Assembly (NCBI GenBank): GCA_002293545.1 | Contig: DBDL01000145.1 | Location: 2,869-9,380, forward strand | DNA: 6,512 nt | Reading direction: 5' to 3' | Source of the DNA: Lachnoclostridium sp. UBA933 | GTDB lineage: Bacteria; Bacillota; Clostridia; Lachnospirales; Lachnospiraceae | Part shown: piece after piece, positions 1-6,425 of the stretch | Layout of the letters: the number at the start of each line of letters is the position of its first letter | Numbering within the stretch: position 1 is the first letter of the stretch | Notes under the pieces: generated by a model | Told to the model about the DNA's origin: nothing | The model's database searches: none | The model's input: only the letters and a program-made list of their open reading frames with translations | Translations under genes and position numbers: made by a program

Positions 1-135
1 GTTTATGTTTCGGGAGGCGAAACCCGAACTACGATTCGCACTTCCTCCGGGGAAAAGCCAAATCCTTATGATAAAATGAAGGATGCTGTCATCGGTCTTC
101 TAGGCGCAGGGTCTTATGTAGATCAATATGCATAA
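1..135 (+). CDS. C-terminal end of an unidentified protein (5' end outside window)
   Basis: Frame 1 is open from the first base to a TAA at 133-135 and gives 44 residues, starting VYVSGGETRTTIRTSSG and ending GAGSYVDQYA. The other two plus-strand frames stop at about 69-78. An intrinsic terminator follows 47 bases after the stop, which is what the end of a real gene should look like. The tail is hydrophilic, rich in Ser, Thr and Gly, and shows no membrane segment or motif I recognise, so I assign no function. It converges on the minus-strand operon and shares its terminator. Confidence 0.6.
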   Translation, partial: VYVSGGETRTTIRTSSGEKPNPYDKMKDAVIGLLGAGSYVDQYA

Positions 136-182
136 TGCACACTGTATAAACCTTAATGAATACATTTTGTACATCTTTGTTT

Positions 183-216
183 AAAAACCGGATCTTATAT
201 AATAAGTCCGGTTTTT
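183..216. terminator. Bidirectional intrinsic terminator between convergent genes
   Basis: AAAAACCGGA (183-192) is perfectly complementary to TCCGGTTTTT (207-216). After a single unpaired T, CTTAT (194-198) pairs with ATAAG (202-206) around a 3-base loop. The hairpin has an A-tract on one side and a T-tract on the other, so a U-rich tail follows the stem in RNA made from either strand. It lies 47 bases past the plus-strand stop and 7 bases past the stop of the minus-strand membrane protein gene, and so serves both transcripts. Confidence 0.9.
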
Positions 217-223
217 ATGTTAT

Positions 224-973
224 CTATAAATCCGTACGGAGTTCTCTTCGGAACATCCAGAAGAACACTCCTCCGAAAGCCAGCATGACAATAATCCCTA
301 TATAAAAAGCAACGCCCTCCGGGAATAATGCAACCAATTGTCTGACCAACCTAGCTCCGACACAATAGGATAGTCCGGTTACTGCGGCTTTTTTCCAATT
401 CCGGTCCATAACGGCTCCCGCAAGCTTCCATGACAGATATGCATAGAATACGATCATTGCCGTCCATGTGACACCACTTGCCAAAATAAAATCAAGCGGC
501 AAATTTGAATATGTTTCGACATCAATCTCTTCTATTTGTGTCCCCATATTGATGGAAACCGATGTGTAGATCGGCATTCCTATCATAATAACCGCTTGGG
601 CAAGTCCGTAACCAAGACCAATCGCACTGCTCCGATACCGGGATTTTTGTTTTTGATTGGTTAAATAAATTCCCCATACAAGTGCCAGTGTGACAAAAAA
701 GGCTTCTAAAAGCATATTGATTATCACAGTACCTATCACAAAACTCTTTTTCCATGATTGATAAAACCCCATACTGTAAATCAATGTTGCCGCTAAGTTC
801 AACAAAATCAGTCCGCCCCATAAATATCCGGCGGCACCATAAAAAACGGCGCCTTTCAAGCCGGTTTCCAATGACTTGGAACGGTTATTAAGCATAACGA
901 ACAGCATAATCCCTGCCGCTAATGTTACGATAAGACAAAAGATAAAGGTGTATATATTGATATTAGGAACCAT
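224..973 (-). CDS. Polytopic membrane protein, YhfC-like with degenerate active-site motifs
   Basis: The 249-residue protein is very hydrophobic. About seven membrane segments can be drawn, near residues 8-28, 42-65, 79-104, 117-136, 160-182, 196-215 and 222-241, separated by short basic loops such as NQKQKSRYR. Length and layout resemble the YhfC family of putative glutamic-type intramembrane proteases (DUF2324). GLGYGLAQA (119-127) looks like the family motif GxGHGGxEA, but His is Tyr and Glu is Gln. The expected EExxR is VTLAL (94-98), and the ER...H pair in a later helix appears as TW...Y (169-177). If the family assignment, made from memory, is right, this is probably a non-catalytic member. 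The ATG lies 3 bases after the lysC stop, and its GGAG ribosome binding site (983-986) is inside the last lysC codons, so translation is probably coupled. Its role beside lysC is unknown. The gene is certain; the family is a moderate-confidence inference. Confidence 0.8.
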   Translation of the reverse strand: MVPNINIYTFIFCLIVTLAAGIMLFVMLNNRSKSLETGLKGAVFYGAAGYLWGGLILLNLAATLIYSMGFYQSWKKSFVIGTVIINMLLEAFFVTLALVWGIYLTNQKQKSRYRSSAIGLGYGLAQAVIMIGMPIYTSVSINMGTQIEEIDVETYSNLPLDFILASGVTWTAMIVFYAYLSWKLAGAVMDRNWKKAAVTGLSYCVGARLVRQLVALFPEGVAFYIGIIVMLAFGGVFFWMFRRELRTDL

Positions 974-976
974 TGA

Positions 977-2188
977 TTAACTCTCCAATTCAAATTTTGA
1001 ATGTATTGCATTCATTGCCGTATTCACGTGCTGCTGGTCTATCAAAACCGTAACCCTGATTTCTGACGTGGAAATCTGTTTGATATTGACATTCACATCA
1101 TAGAGTGCTTCAAACATACTCGCCGCAACACCGGGATTCGTAATCATACCCGCGCCGACAATCGACACTTTGGCTATGTCGTTCTCTACTTTTATTTCGT
1201 GGCATTTTAAACTGCTGTTCCCATGCCGCTTAATGGTTTCCACGGTAATATCCGCCATATCTGCCGTTACCGTAAAACTGATATCCTTTGTTCCGTTTCT
1301 GCCTACCGATTGTAAAATCATATCCACATTGACATGATGATTTGCCAAATGGCGGAACAGGCTGAATGCAACACCCGGCTGGTCTTCCAGCCCGATAATC
1401 GCTATCTGCGCCACATCATAGTCACAGGCAACTCCGCTTACAAGCATTTTTTCCATCACTATTTCCTCCTTGACTATCGTCCCCTCATTTTCATTTAAGC
1501 TCGAACGGACGATTAACTGCACATTATATCTTTTTGCCATCTCCACGGCACGGTTATGGAGCACTCCCGCTCCCAGACTGGCTAATTCCAGCATTTCATC
1601 ATATGTAATCTGACTCAGTTTGCTGGCATTCTTCACAATCCGCGGATCCGCCGTATAAACGCCGTCTACATCCGTATAGATTTCACATCGGTCCGCACCG
1701 AGCACTGCCGCTAACGCAACCGCCGTTGTATCGGAACCGCCCCGCCCCAGCGTCGTATAATCATCATATTTATTGACCCCTTGAAATCCGGTGATGATGA
1801 CAATTTTCCGGTTGGACAGCTCATACTCTACCCGTTCGGTTTCAATCTTTTTCAGGCGCGCATTTCCATAGTTTGTTGTCGTATGCATCGGAATCTGAAA
1901 TCCGGTCAGCGATACCGCCGGAATTTTCAATGAGGCAAATGCGATTGCCATTAAGGATACCGATGTTTGCTCCCCGGTTGTGAGAAGCATATCCAATTCC
2001 CGTTTGGGAGGATTGGGATTGATGTCCTGTGCCATTTCAAGCAGCCGATCCGTTTGTTTTCCCATGGCAGACAAGACGATAACAATGTCATTTCCTTTAT
2101 GATATTCTTCGGCACATCTGTTTACGGCACTCATAATCCGTTCTTTGTTTTCAACCGATGTGCCCCCAAATTTCTTAACTACAAGCAT
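977..2188 (-). CDS. lysC: Aspartokinase (aspartate kinase, LysC type, two ACT domains)
   Basis: It phosphorylates L-aspartate with ATP to 4-aspartyl phosphate, the committed step toward lysine, threonine and methionine, in the cytoplasm. From the start chosen here it has 403 residues. The kinase domain covers about 1-240, with KFGGTS (6-11), TTGEQ (70-74), GRGGSDTTA (148-156) and YTDVDGVYTADPR (171-183). Two ACT regulatory domains follow, near 260-330 and 340-400, containing QSVGRNGTKDISFTV and QISTSEIRVTVLID, so amino-acid feedback inhibition is expected; the effector cannot be read from sequence. Length and layout match B. subtilis LysC (about 408 residues). An ATG four codons upstream (2200) is possible, but its AGGA abuts the start codon with no spacer, whereas the ATG at 2188 has GGGG six bases upstream and gives the usual family N-terminus MLVVKKFGGTS. 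An internal start at 1456 probably yields a beta subunit. Confidence 0.96.
   Translation of the reverse strand: MLVVKKFGGTSVENKERIMSAVNRCAEEYHKGNDIVIVLSAMGKQTDRLLEMAQDINPNPPKRELDMLLTTGEQTSVSLMAIAFASLKIPAVSLTGFQIPMHTTTNYGNARLKKIETERVEYELSNRKIVIITGFQGVNKYDDYTTLGRGGSDTTAVALAAVLGADRCEIYTDVDGVYTADPRIVKNASKLSQITYDEMLELASLGAGVLHNRAVEMAKRYNVQLIVRSSLNENEGTIVKEEIVMEKMLVSGVACDYDVAQIAIIGLEDQPGVAFSLFRHLANHHVNVDMILQSVGRNGTKDISFTVTADMADITVETIKRHGNSSLKCHEIKVENDIAKVSIVGAGMITNPGVAASMFEALYDVNVNIKQISTSEIRVTVLIDQQHVNTAMNAIHSKFELES
1454..1471 (-). promoter_or_regulatory. lysC: Internal ribosome binding site and start for an aspartokinase beta subunit
   Basis: Inside lysC, in frame, the minus strand reads AAGGAGG (1465-1471), eight bases, then ATG (1454-1456). 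This is a better Shine-Dalgarno site than the one at the gene's own start. Translation from here gives 159 residues consisting of the two ACT domains only. B. subtilis and Corynebacterium aspartokinases are known to make a regulatory beta subunit from such an internal start and to assemble as alpha2beta2. The position (Met245 of 403) agrees with the B. subtilis arrangement. The site is seen directly; its use is inferred. Confidence 0.8.
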
Positions 2189-2247
2189 ATTATTCCCCAT
2201 TCCTGTGTCTATTTCTTTTATAAACTGTGATTGCTTTGAACATGCTG

Positions 2248-3450
2248 CTATATCTGAAACAAGTCCCTGATCAGCATATAACCGTCCTTTTGTAACCTTC
2301 CGGCAGCCAATGCCGTCTTTTCGTTATATTTTTGTTCATGACTCTGTTTATTCCGGCTGTCATAGAGCAGATAAGGCACCGGCTCGGAGGAATGCGTCCT
2401 TGTCCGGATCGGTGTCGCATGGTCCGGCATAATAAGCATACGGTAATCTTCCCCGCCCCTCTCCATACCTTCCATTACATTCGTTATCACACGCTTGTCC
2501 AATAATTCAATCGCCCGGACCTTTTTTGCGGTATCCCCCTGATGTCCCATTTCATCCGGAGCCTCCACATGCAAATAAACAAAATCATATCCATCCCTTG
2601 CTGCTGCCCGTACTGCGGCTTCCGCTTTCCCCTCATAGTCCGTGTGAAGCGTCCCGTCCGCACCGTCAACATTGATATTGGTCATCCCCGCTCCGATGGC
2701 AATTCCTTTCAGCAGATCCACCGCCGAAATCATCGCCCCTTTTTTTCCGAATTCCTCATAAAAGGAAGGCAGTAAGGGTTTGGTTCCCGCACCCCAGAAC
2801 CAAACTGAATTTGCTTTGTTCAAACCTCTCAAGGCTCTTTCTTCGTTCAGCGGATGATGATTTAATATGTCATAGCTTCTCTCCATCATTTCTCTCAAAC
2901 AAAGGTCATCGGGAAGATATTGTCCGATTTCTTTTCCCAAAATGTCATGGGGCGGTGTTAATTCACATACGGACCCTTTTTTTCGGATTGTACAGTGACG
3001 GTAGCTTGTCCCCGGATAAAACCGAAATATTTGATCTTCCAGTTCCGCCTTTAGTGCTTTTATCAGAATAACTGCATCTTCCGTCGGAATCTCCCCGCTG
3101 CTATGGTCTATCATTGTCTTTTTACCGTAAGCGGAAGAACCTTCGGAAACAGTAATAAGGTTACAGCGTATTGCTATATCATCGTCTTCCATGTCAACCC
3201 CGATACTCAATGCCTCCAGCGGAGAACGTCCGGTATAATAAACTTCCGGGTCATACCCAAGAACGGAAAGATTGGCCGTATCACTTCCCGGACTCATTCC
3301 GTCGGGAACTGTTGCCGCCAATCCAATCTCTGATTTGGGGGCTAAAACATCCATACACGGCGTTTCGGCATATTCCAAAGGAGTTTTGCCGCCCAGCTCC
3401 TCCAACGGCTCATCCGACATACCATCCCCCAAAATAATAATATATTTCAT
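2248..3450 (-). CDS. apgM: ApgM-type phosphoglycerate mutase homologue, probable homoserine kinase analogue
   Basis: The 400-residue protein belongs to the alkaline-phosphatase superfamily, in the archaeal-type cofactor-independent phosphoglycerate mutase branch. Metal and catalytic residues are visible: GDGM with Asp9, PGSDTANLSVLGYDP with the nucleophile Ser56, HVEAPDEMGHQGD with Asp299 and His303, MPDHATP with Asp343 and His344, and His353 in RTRTHSSEP. The branch found next to hom and lysC is classed as a proposed homoserine kinase (TIGR02535). Here hom lies 39 bases upstream and lysC downstream, and no GHMP-type thrB is present, which favours phosphorylation of homoserine over glycolysis. 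The start is ATG at 3450, with AGGA (3460-3463) nine bases upstream. A TTG two codons earlier (3456) has only a 3-base spacer and was rejected. Enzyme fold and active site are seen; the homoserine kinase role is inferred from context and family knowledge. Confidence 0.92.
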   Translation of the reverse strand: MKYIIILGDGMSDEPLEELGGKTPLEYAETPCMDVLAPKSEIGLAATVPDGMSPGSDTANLSVLGYDPEVYYTGRSPLEALSIGVDMEDDDIAIRCNLITVSEGSSAYGKKTMIDHSSGEIPTEDAVILIKALKAELEDQIFRFYPGTSYRHCTIRKKGSVCELTPPHDILGKEIGQYLPDDLCLREMMERSYDILNHHPLNEERALRGLNKANSVWFWGAGTKPLLPSFYEEFGKKGAMISAVDLLKGIAIGAGMTNINVDGADGTLHTDYEGKAEAAVRAAARDGYDFVYLHVEAPDEMGHQGDTAKKVRAIELLDKRVITNVMEGMERGGEDYRMLIMPDHATPIRTRTHSSEPVPYLLYDSRNKQSHEQKYNEKTALAAGRLQKDGYMLIRDLFQI

Positions 3451-3489
3451 TGACAAAAGTCCTGCCTTTCTTACAGATACGATTCCCGG

Positions 3490-4695
3490 TTAAAATCCGA
3501 TTCGGATCCGGTTGATTAACGTATCCAGCTGTTTACTTCTTTCATGAAAGTCCTTTTCTTTCATTCGCCCGGTTACAAATGCATATTCGTCACGGATTCC
3601 GGCATTTACTTCTTCCTGGCTTGGGAATAACCGCAGTGCTTTTTCTTTTTGCTCCGCTCCGATACGTACCAGAAAACGGTTTTCCATTTCCCCCGCCGGT
3701 TCCAGAATCAACCGGTCATCTCTCCATGTCATCAGAATATTGACCGCACTGTGTTTTACTGCATCTACCACATCCGATACGACGGCGCTTGCGGTCGGCA
3801 GCTTCCCTGCCCCCTTACCGTAAAACATCACATTGCCAAGCATATTGCCGATTACGGAAATCCCGTTAAATACACCTTTTACGCAATACAGCGGATGACT
3901 GGAACCAATAAGGTAAGGCGCAACCATCGCATATGTTTTGCCCCCTGTTTTTTTACTTAACCCCAATATCTTTATGGACGCTCCCAGTTTTTTTGCATAT
4001 TGAAAATCCCGGACAGTTATTTTCGTAATTCCCTCTGTATAAATGTCTTCATAATCCACTTGCTTCCCATACGCCAGCGAGGTCAGGATTGCGATTTTCC
4101 GGCAGGCATCATAACCCTCCACATCTGCCGTCGGGTCTTTTTCCGCATACCCAAGACTCTGGGCTTCTTTCAAGACCTCTAAAAAGTCAGAACCGTTTTC
4201 TTCCATTTTCGTAAGGATATAATTTGTCGTTCCGTTCAATATCCCGCAGATTTCCTCAATCTCATCTGCCGTCAGGCATTGATTCAGCGGACGGATAATC
4301 GGGATTCCGCCGCCTACGCTTGCTTCAAACAAAAAATTACATTGGTTCTTTCTTGCGGTTTCGAGTAATTCGGCTCCGTGGGAAGCCACCAATTCCTTAT
4401 TTGAGGTACATACGGATTTGCCCGCTTCCAATGCTTTCTTAACAAAACCGTATGCCGGTTTCACGCCGCCCATTGTTTCCACAACAATGGAAATCTCCTG
4501 ATCGTCTAAAATAATCTGATAATCGTGTATCACCTTATCCTGCATTGGATCTCCCGGAAAATCCAGCAAATCAAGGATATATTTTACCTCTACCTGCTCT
4601 CCCGCACGTTTTTCTATACTTGCCGAATTGGTCACCAAAACTTCTGCCACACCGGAACCTACCGTCCCGTATCCCAATATCGCTATCTTTGTCAT
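3490..4695 (-). CDS. hom: Homoserine dehydrogenase
   Basis: It reduces aspartate 4-semialdehyde to L-homoserine with NAD(P)H in the cytoplasm, at the branch to threonine and methionine. Of 401 residues, the N-terminal Rossmann domain has GYGTVGSGV (8-16) and TSNKELVA (97-104). The substrate domain has GILNGTTNYILTKM (151-164) and EKDPTADVEGYDACRK (185-200), with Asp196 and Lys200 at the catalytic positions, and GNMLGNVMFYGKGAGKLPTASAVVSDVVDA (283-312) follows. Many Gram-positive homologues are about 430 residues with a full C-terminal ACT domain. Here only about 65 residues follow the core, and they look like a shortened ACT domain without the usual PGVLA-like loop. The AAAGGA ribosome binding site (4705-4710) lies within the last codons of cheW, nine bases from the ATG, and the genes are 6 bases apart, so translational coupling is likely. 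Confidence 0.97.
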   Translation of the reverse strand: MTKIAILGYGTVGSGVAEVLVTNSASIEKRAGEQVEVKYILDLLDFPGDPMQDKVIHDYQIILDDQEISIVVETMGGVKPAYGFVKKALEAGKSVCTSNKELVASHGAELLETARKNQCNFLFEASVGGGIPIIRPLNQCLTADEIEEICGILNGTTNYILTKMEENGSDFLEVLKEAQSLGYAEKDPTADVEGYDACRKIAILTSLAYGKQVDYEDIYTEGITKITVRDFQYAKKLGASIKILGLSKKTGGKTYAMVAPYLIGSSHPLYCVKGVFNGISVIGNMLGNVMFYGKGAGKLPTASAVVSDVVDAVKHSAVNILMTWRDDRLILEPAGEMENRFLVRIGAEQKEKALRLFPSQEEVNAGIRDEYAFVTGRMKEKDFHERSKQLDTLINRIRIGF

Positions 4696-4701
4696 TATTT
4701 A

Positions 4702-5157
4702 TTATCCTTTCATTTTCTCTATCTGTTTCACTTCCTGCTCATCAAACAGATGTGCCGTATCCAGAATAACAACCAATCGTTTTTCCTTACGCACAATACA
4801 TTCCGCATACGTCGTATCCGGAGAACGAAGTAATATGGGAAACGGCTTTATTTCATCGCCGGATGCCATTGAAATTTCATTTACTTCATCGACAAGACAA
4901 GCCACCTTACCGGCATTCGTATTCATCAGAAGCAATTTCATAGCGGCATCCTCCGCATTGGCAATTCCTAATTTTGCTCCCACATCCAAAACGGGGATAA
5001 CTTCCCCGCGAATATTAACGATGCCTTTCATATTTTGGGGTGCTTTTGCTACTGATGTGATTTCCCGATACTCCTCAATCCCTTGCAAATCACGGACATT
5101 GACGCCAAAGTAATTGCTTTTCCCAACATTGAAAACCAATATTTCTTTTTCTTCCAT
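4702..5157 (-). CDS. cheW: CheW-domain protein (chemotaxis coupling protein type)
   Basis: The protein has 151 residues and is essentially one CheW domain (about 4-145), the usual length for a stand-alone CheW. The most typical stretch is MKGIVNIRGEVIPVLDV (43-59), followed by KLLLMNTNAGKVACLVDEV (74-92) and RLVVILDTAHLF (127-138). CheW proteins link methyl-accepting chemotaxis receptors to the histidine kinase CheA at the cytoplasmic side of the membrane. There are no added domains: no receiver domain as in CheV and no kinase. No other chemotaxis gene is in the window; hom follows 6 bases later. The ATG at 5157 has GGAG (5165-5168) seven bases upstream. Classical coupling, or a CheW-like adaptor with another job, are both possible; the family assignment itself is firm. 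Confidence 0.93.
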   Translation of the reverse strand: MEEKEILVFNVGKSNYFGVNVRDLQGIEEYREITSVAKAPQNMKGIVNIRGEVIPVLDVGAKLGIANAEDAAMKLLLMNTNAGKVACLVDEVNEISMASGDEIKPFPILLRSPDTTYAECIVRKEKRLVVILDTAHLFDEQEVKQIEKMKG

Positions 5158-5173
5158 AATTAATCTCCATTCC

Positions 5174-5192
5174 TGCGCATGTTTTTAGCGCA
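5174..5192 (-). other. Small hairpin just upstream of the cheW ribosome binding site
   Basis: On the minus strand TGCGC and GCGCA form a 5-bp stem around a 9-base A-rich loop, ending a few bases before the GGAATGGAG that starts cheW translation. It could influence initiation, but the stem is short and could be chance. The rest of the 118-base prfB-cheW gap shows no clear sigma-A or sigma-D (flagellar) promoter, T-box or U-tailed terminator. Confidence 0.3.
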
Positions 5193-5249
5193 TAAATAAT
5201 CAGCATTTGCACAGACACAAACTCCGACAAGTAAACATAAGGGTTCAAT

Positions 5250-5273
5250 GGGGCGGATGATACCGCATCCCCC
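5250..5273 (-). other. Hairpin immediately after prfB, without a U-tract
   Basis: On the minus strand GGGGGATG pairs with CATCC and CCC, with one bulged G, making 8 base pairs around a 6-base loop, CGGTAT. The stem starts 3 bases after the prfB TAG. The RNA downstream reads AUUGAACCC, with no run of U, so it is not a classical intrinsic terminator. It may stabilise the prfB mRNA end, mark a processing site or affect read-through into cheW. Confidence 0.5.
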
Positions 5274-5275
5274 TC

Positions 5276-6386
5276 CTAATGCTTACGGTGACTCCATTTT
5301 AAATAGGCATTGCAAAAAGGTTCTAAATAACCGTCCAATACGGCGGATACATTTCCAACCTCTTCATTCGTCCGATGGTCTTTTACCATGGTATACGGCT
5401 GCATTACATAAGAACGAATCTGGTTTCCCCATCCAATCTCTTTTACTTCCCCGCGTATATCCGATTCTTTCTCCAAATTTTCCTGTTGCTTTAAAAGAAA
5501 CAATTTAGCTTTCAGCATTTGCATTGCTTTGTCTTTATTCATATGCTGGGAACGTTCATTTTGACACTGAACGACAATTCCGCTTGGAAAATGGGTAATA
5601 CGAACCGCCGAAGAAGTTTTATTGATATGCTGACCTCCTGCGCCGCTTGAACGGTACGTATCAATCCGCAGATCATCATCATTGATATCAATCTCCAAGT
5701 CTTCTTCTATATCCGGCATCACATCACAGGAAACAAATGATGTCTGTCTTTTCCCCGCCGCATTAAACGGCGAAATCCGTACCAGACGGTGAACTCCATG
5801 TTCGCCTTTCAAATACCCGTATGCGTTTTCACCCTTTATCTCCAGCGTGATTGACTTTAAGCCCGCCTCCTCACCGTCCAGAGAATCCAGTACCGTAACC
5901 GAATAATTCTTTTTCTCGGCAAAGCGCTGATACATTCTGCTCAGCATACTTGCCCAGTCACAGCTTTCCGTACCGCCTGCTCCGGCATGTAATGTCAATA
6001 TCGCATTCCCGCTGTCATGCTCACCGGACAGAAGCGTCGTAATCCGAAGGTTCTCGATTTCTTCTTCAAACCCTTTCAGCTCCTGTTCGATTTCACCAAC
6101 AAGCTCCGCATCATTTTCTTCATAAGCCATATCAATCAATGTACGCATATCTTCAAATGACGTTTTCAGCCGGTCCGCTCTCTCAACAATCGTTTTCAAC
6201 TCTTTTACTTCTTTCATGGCGTCCGCAGCCTGTTCGGCATTTTCCCAAAAATCCGGAGCTTCCATGTTTTTCTCTAACTCTTCCAGCCGCCAAACCTTAG
6301 CTTCTAAGTTAAAGTGAATCCCTTACTTCCTCTAATGGCCGCTCATAGTTGTTCAGCACAACTTTTAAATTATCAAGTTCAACCAC
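5276..6386 (-). CDS. prfB: Peptide chain release factor 2, expressed by +1 programmed frameshift
   Basis: RF2 recognises UGA and UAA on the ribosome and triggers peptide release. A GTG start at 6386 has the strong GAGGTGAT (6391-6398) eight bases from its GAGG core. Frame 0 runs 25 codons to TAA (6309-6311). Skipping T6311 continues in +1 with NLEAKVWRLEELEKN and then the main frame from Met at 6265, for 369 residues (E. coli 365, B. subtilis 366). The RF2-specific SPF lies at 205-207 and the catalytic GGQ at 250-252, the same numbers as in E. coli. HAGAGGTES (133-141) begins the central domain. The +1 frame is closed by TAA at 6323-6325 and has no ATG, GTG or TTG before 6265, so the conserved N-terminal helix can be made only by shifting. 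Residue 246, next to GGQ, is Ser. The gene itself ends in TAG, read by RF1. It follows secA, a conserved Firmicutes order. Confidence 0.96.
6308..6324 (-). promoter_or_regulatory. prfB: RF2 +1 programmed frameshift site with UAA stop
   Basis: The minus strand reads AAGGGAT-TCA-CTT-TAA-C. CTT followed by T lets the P-site leucine tRNA slip from CUU to UUU. AAGG, aligned as a Shine-Dalgarno sequence, leaves the same 3-base spacer to CTT as in the E. coli site AGGGGG-UAU-CUU-UGA-C. The layout is therefore the classical RF2 autoregulatory cassette, except that the stop is UAA, which both RF1 and RF2 read, and the SD-like element is weaker (AAGGG). Confidence 0.9.
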
Positions 6387-6425
6387 GTTAATCACCTCTT
6401 TTATTTTTTCTTTTTTAGAACTTAC

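Noticed and set aside
522..821. 99-codon minus-strand frame inside the membrane protein gene
   Set aside because: It is an overlapping alternative frame within a clearly coding hydrophobic gene, with no supporting start signal.
2189..2200. ATG start of lysC four codons upstream (MGNN-)
   Set aside because: The AGGA touches the start codon with no spacer, and the extra residues do not match the family N-terminus. It remains possible.
3451..3456. TTG start for the apgM-like gene, two codons before the ATG
   Set aside because: The AGGA is only 3 bases from this TTG but 9 from the ATG at 3450, and MKYIIILGDG is the usual N-terminus.
4628..5113. 161-codon open frame on the plus strand, opposite cheW
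   Set aside because: It is wholly antisense to a clear CheW domain, has no ribosome binding site, and gives a composition typical of a reversed coding strand. Other plus-strand frames opposite lysC, apgM, hom and prfB were dropped for the same reason.
5250..5273. Intrinsic terminator after prfB
   Set aside because: The hairpin is good, but no U-tract follows on either strand.
5158..5275. T-box, threonine leader peptide or flagellar sigma promoter upstream of cheW-hom
   Set aside because: The gap is only 118 bases, with no T-box core, no run of Thr or Ile codons, and no convincing sigma-A or sigma-D hexamers.
6309..6311. prfB as a frameshifted pseudogene
   Set aside because: The stop sits exactly at the conserved CUUU slip site with an SD-like element at standard spacing, and all RF2 motifs are intact at E. 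coli numbering, so this is programmed frameshifting rather than decay.
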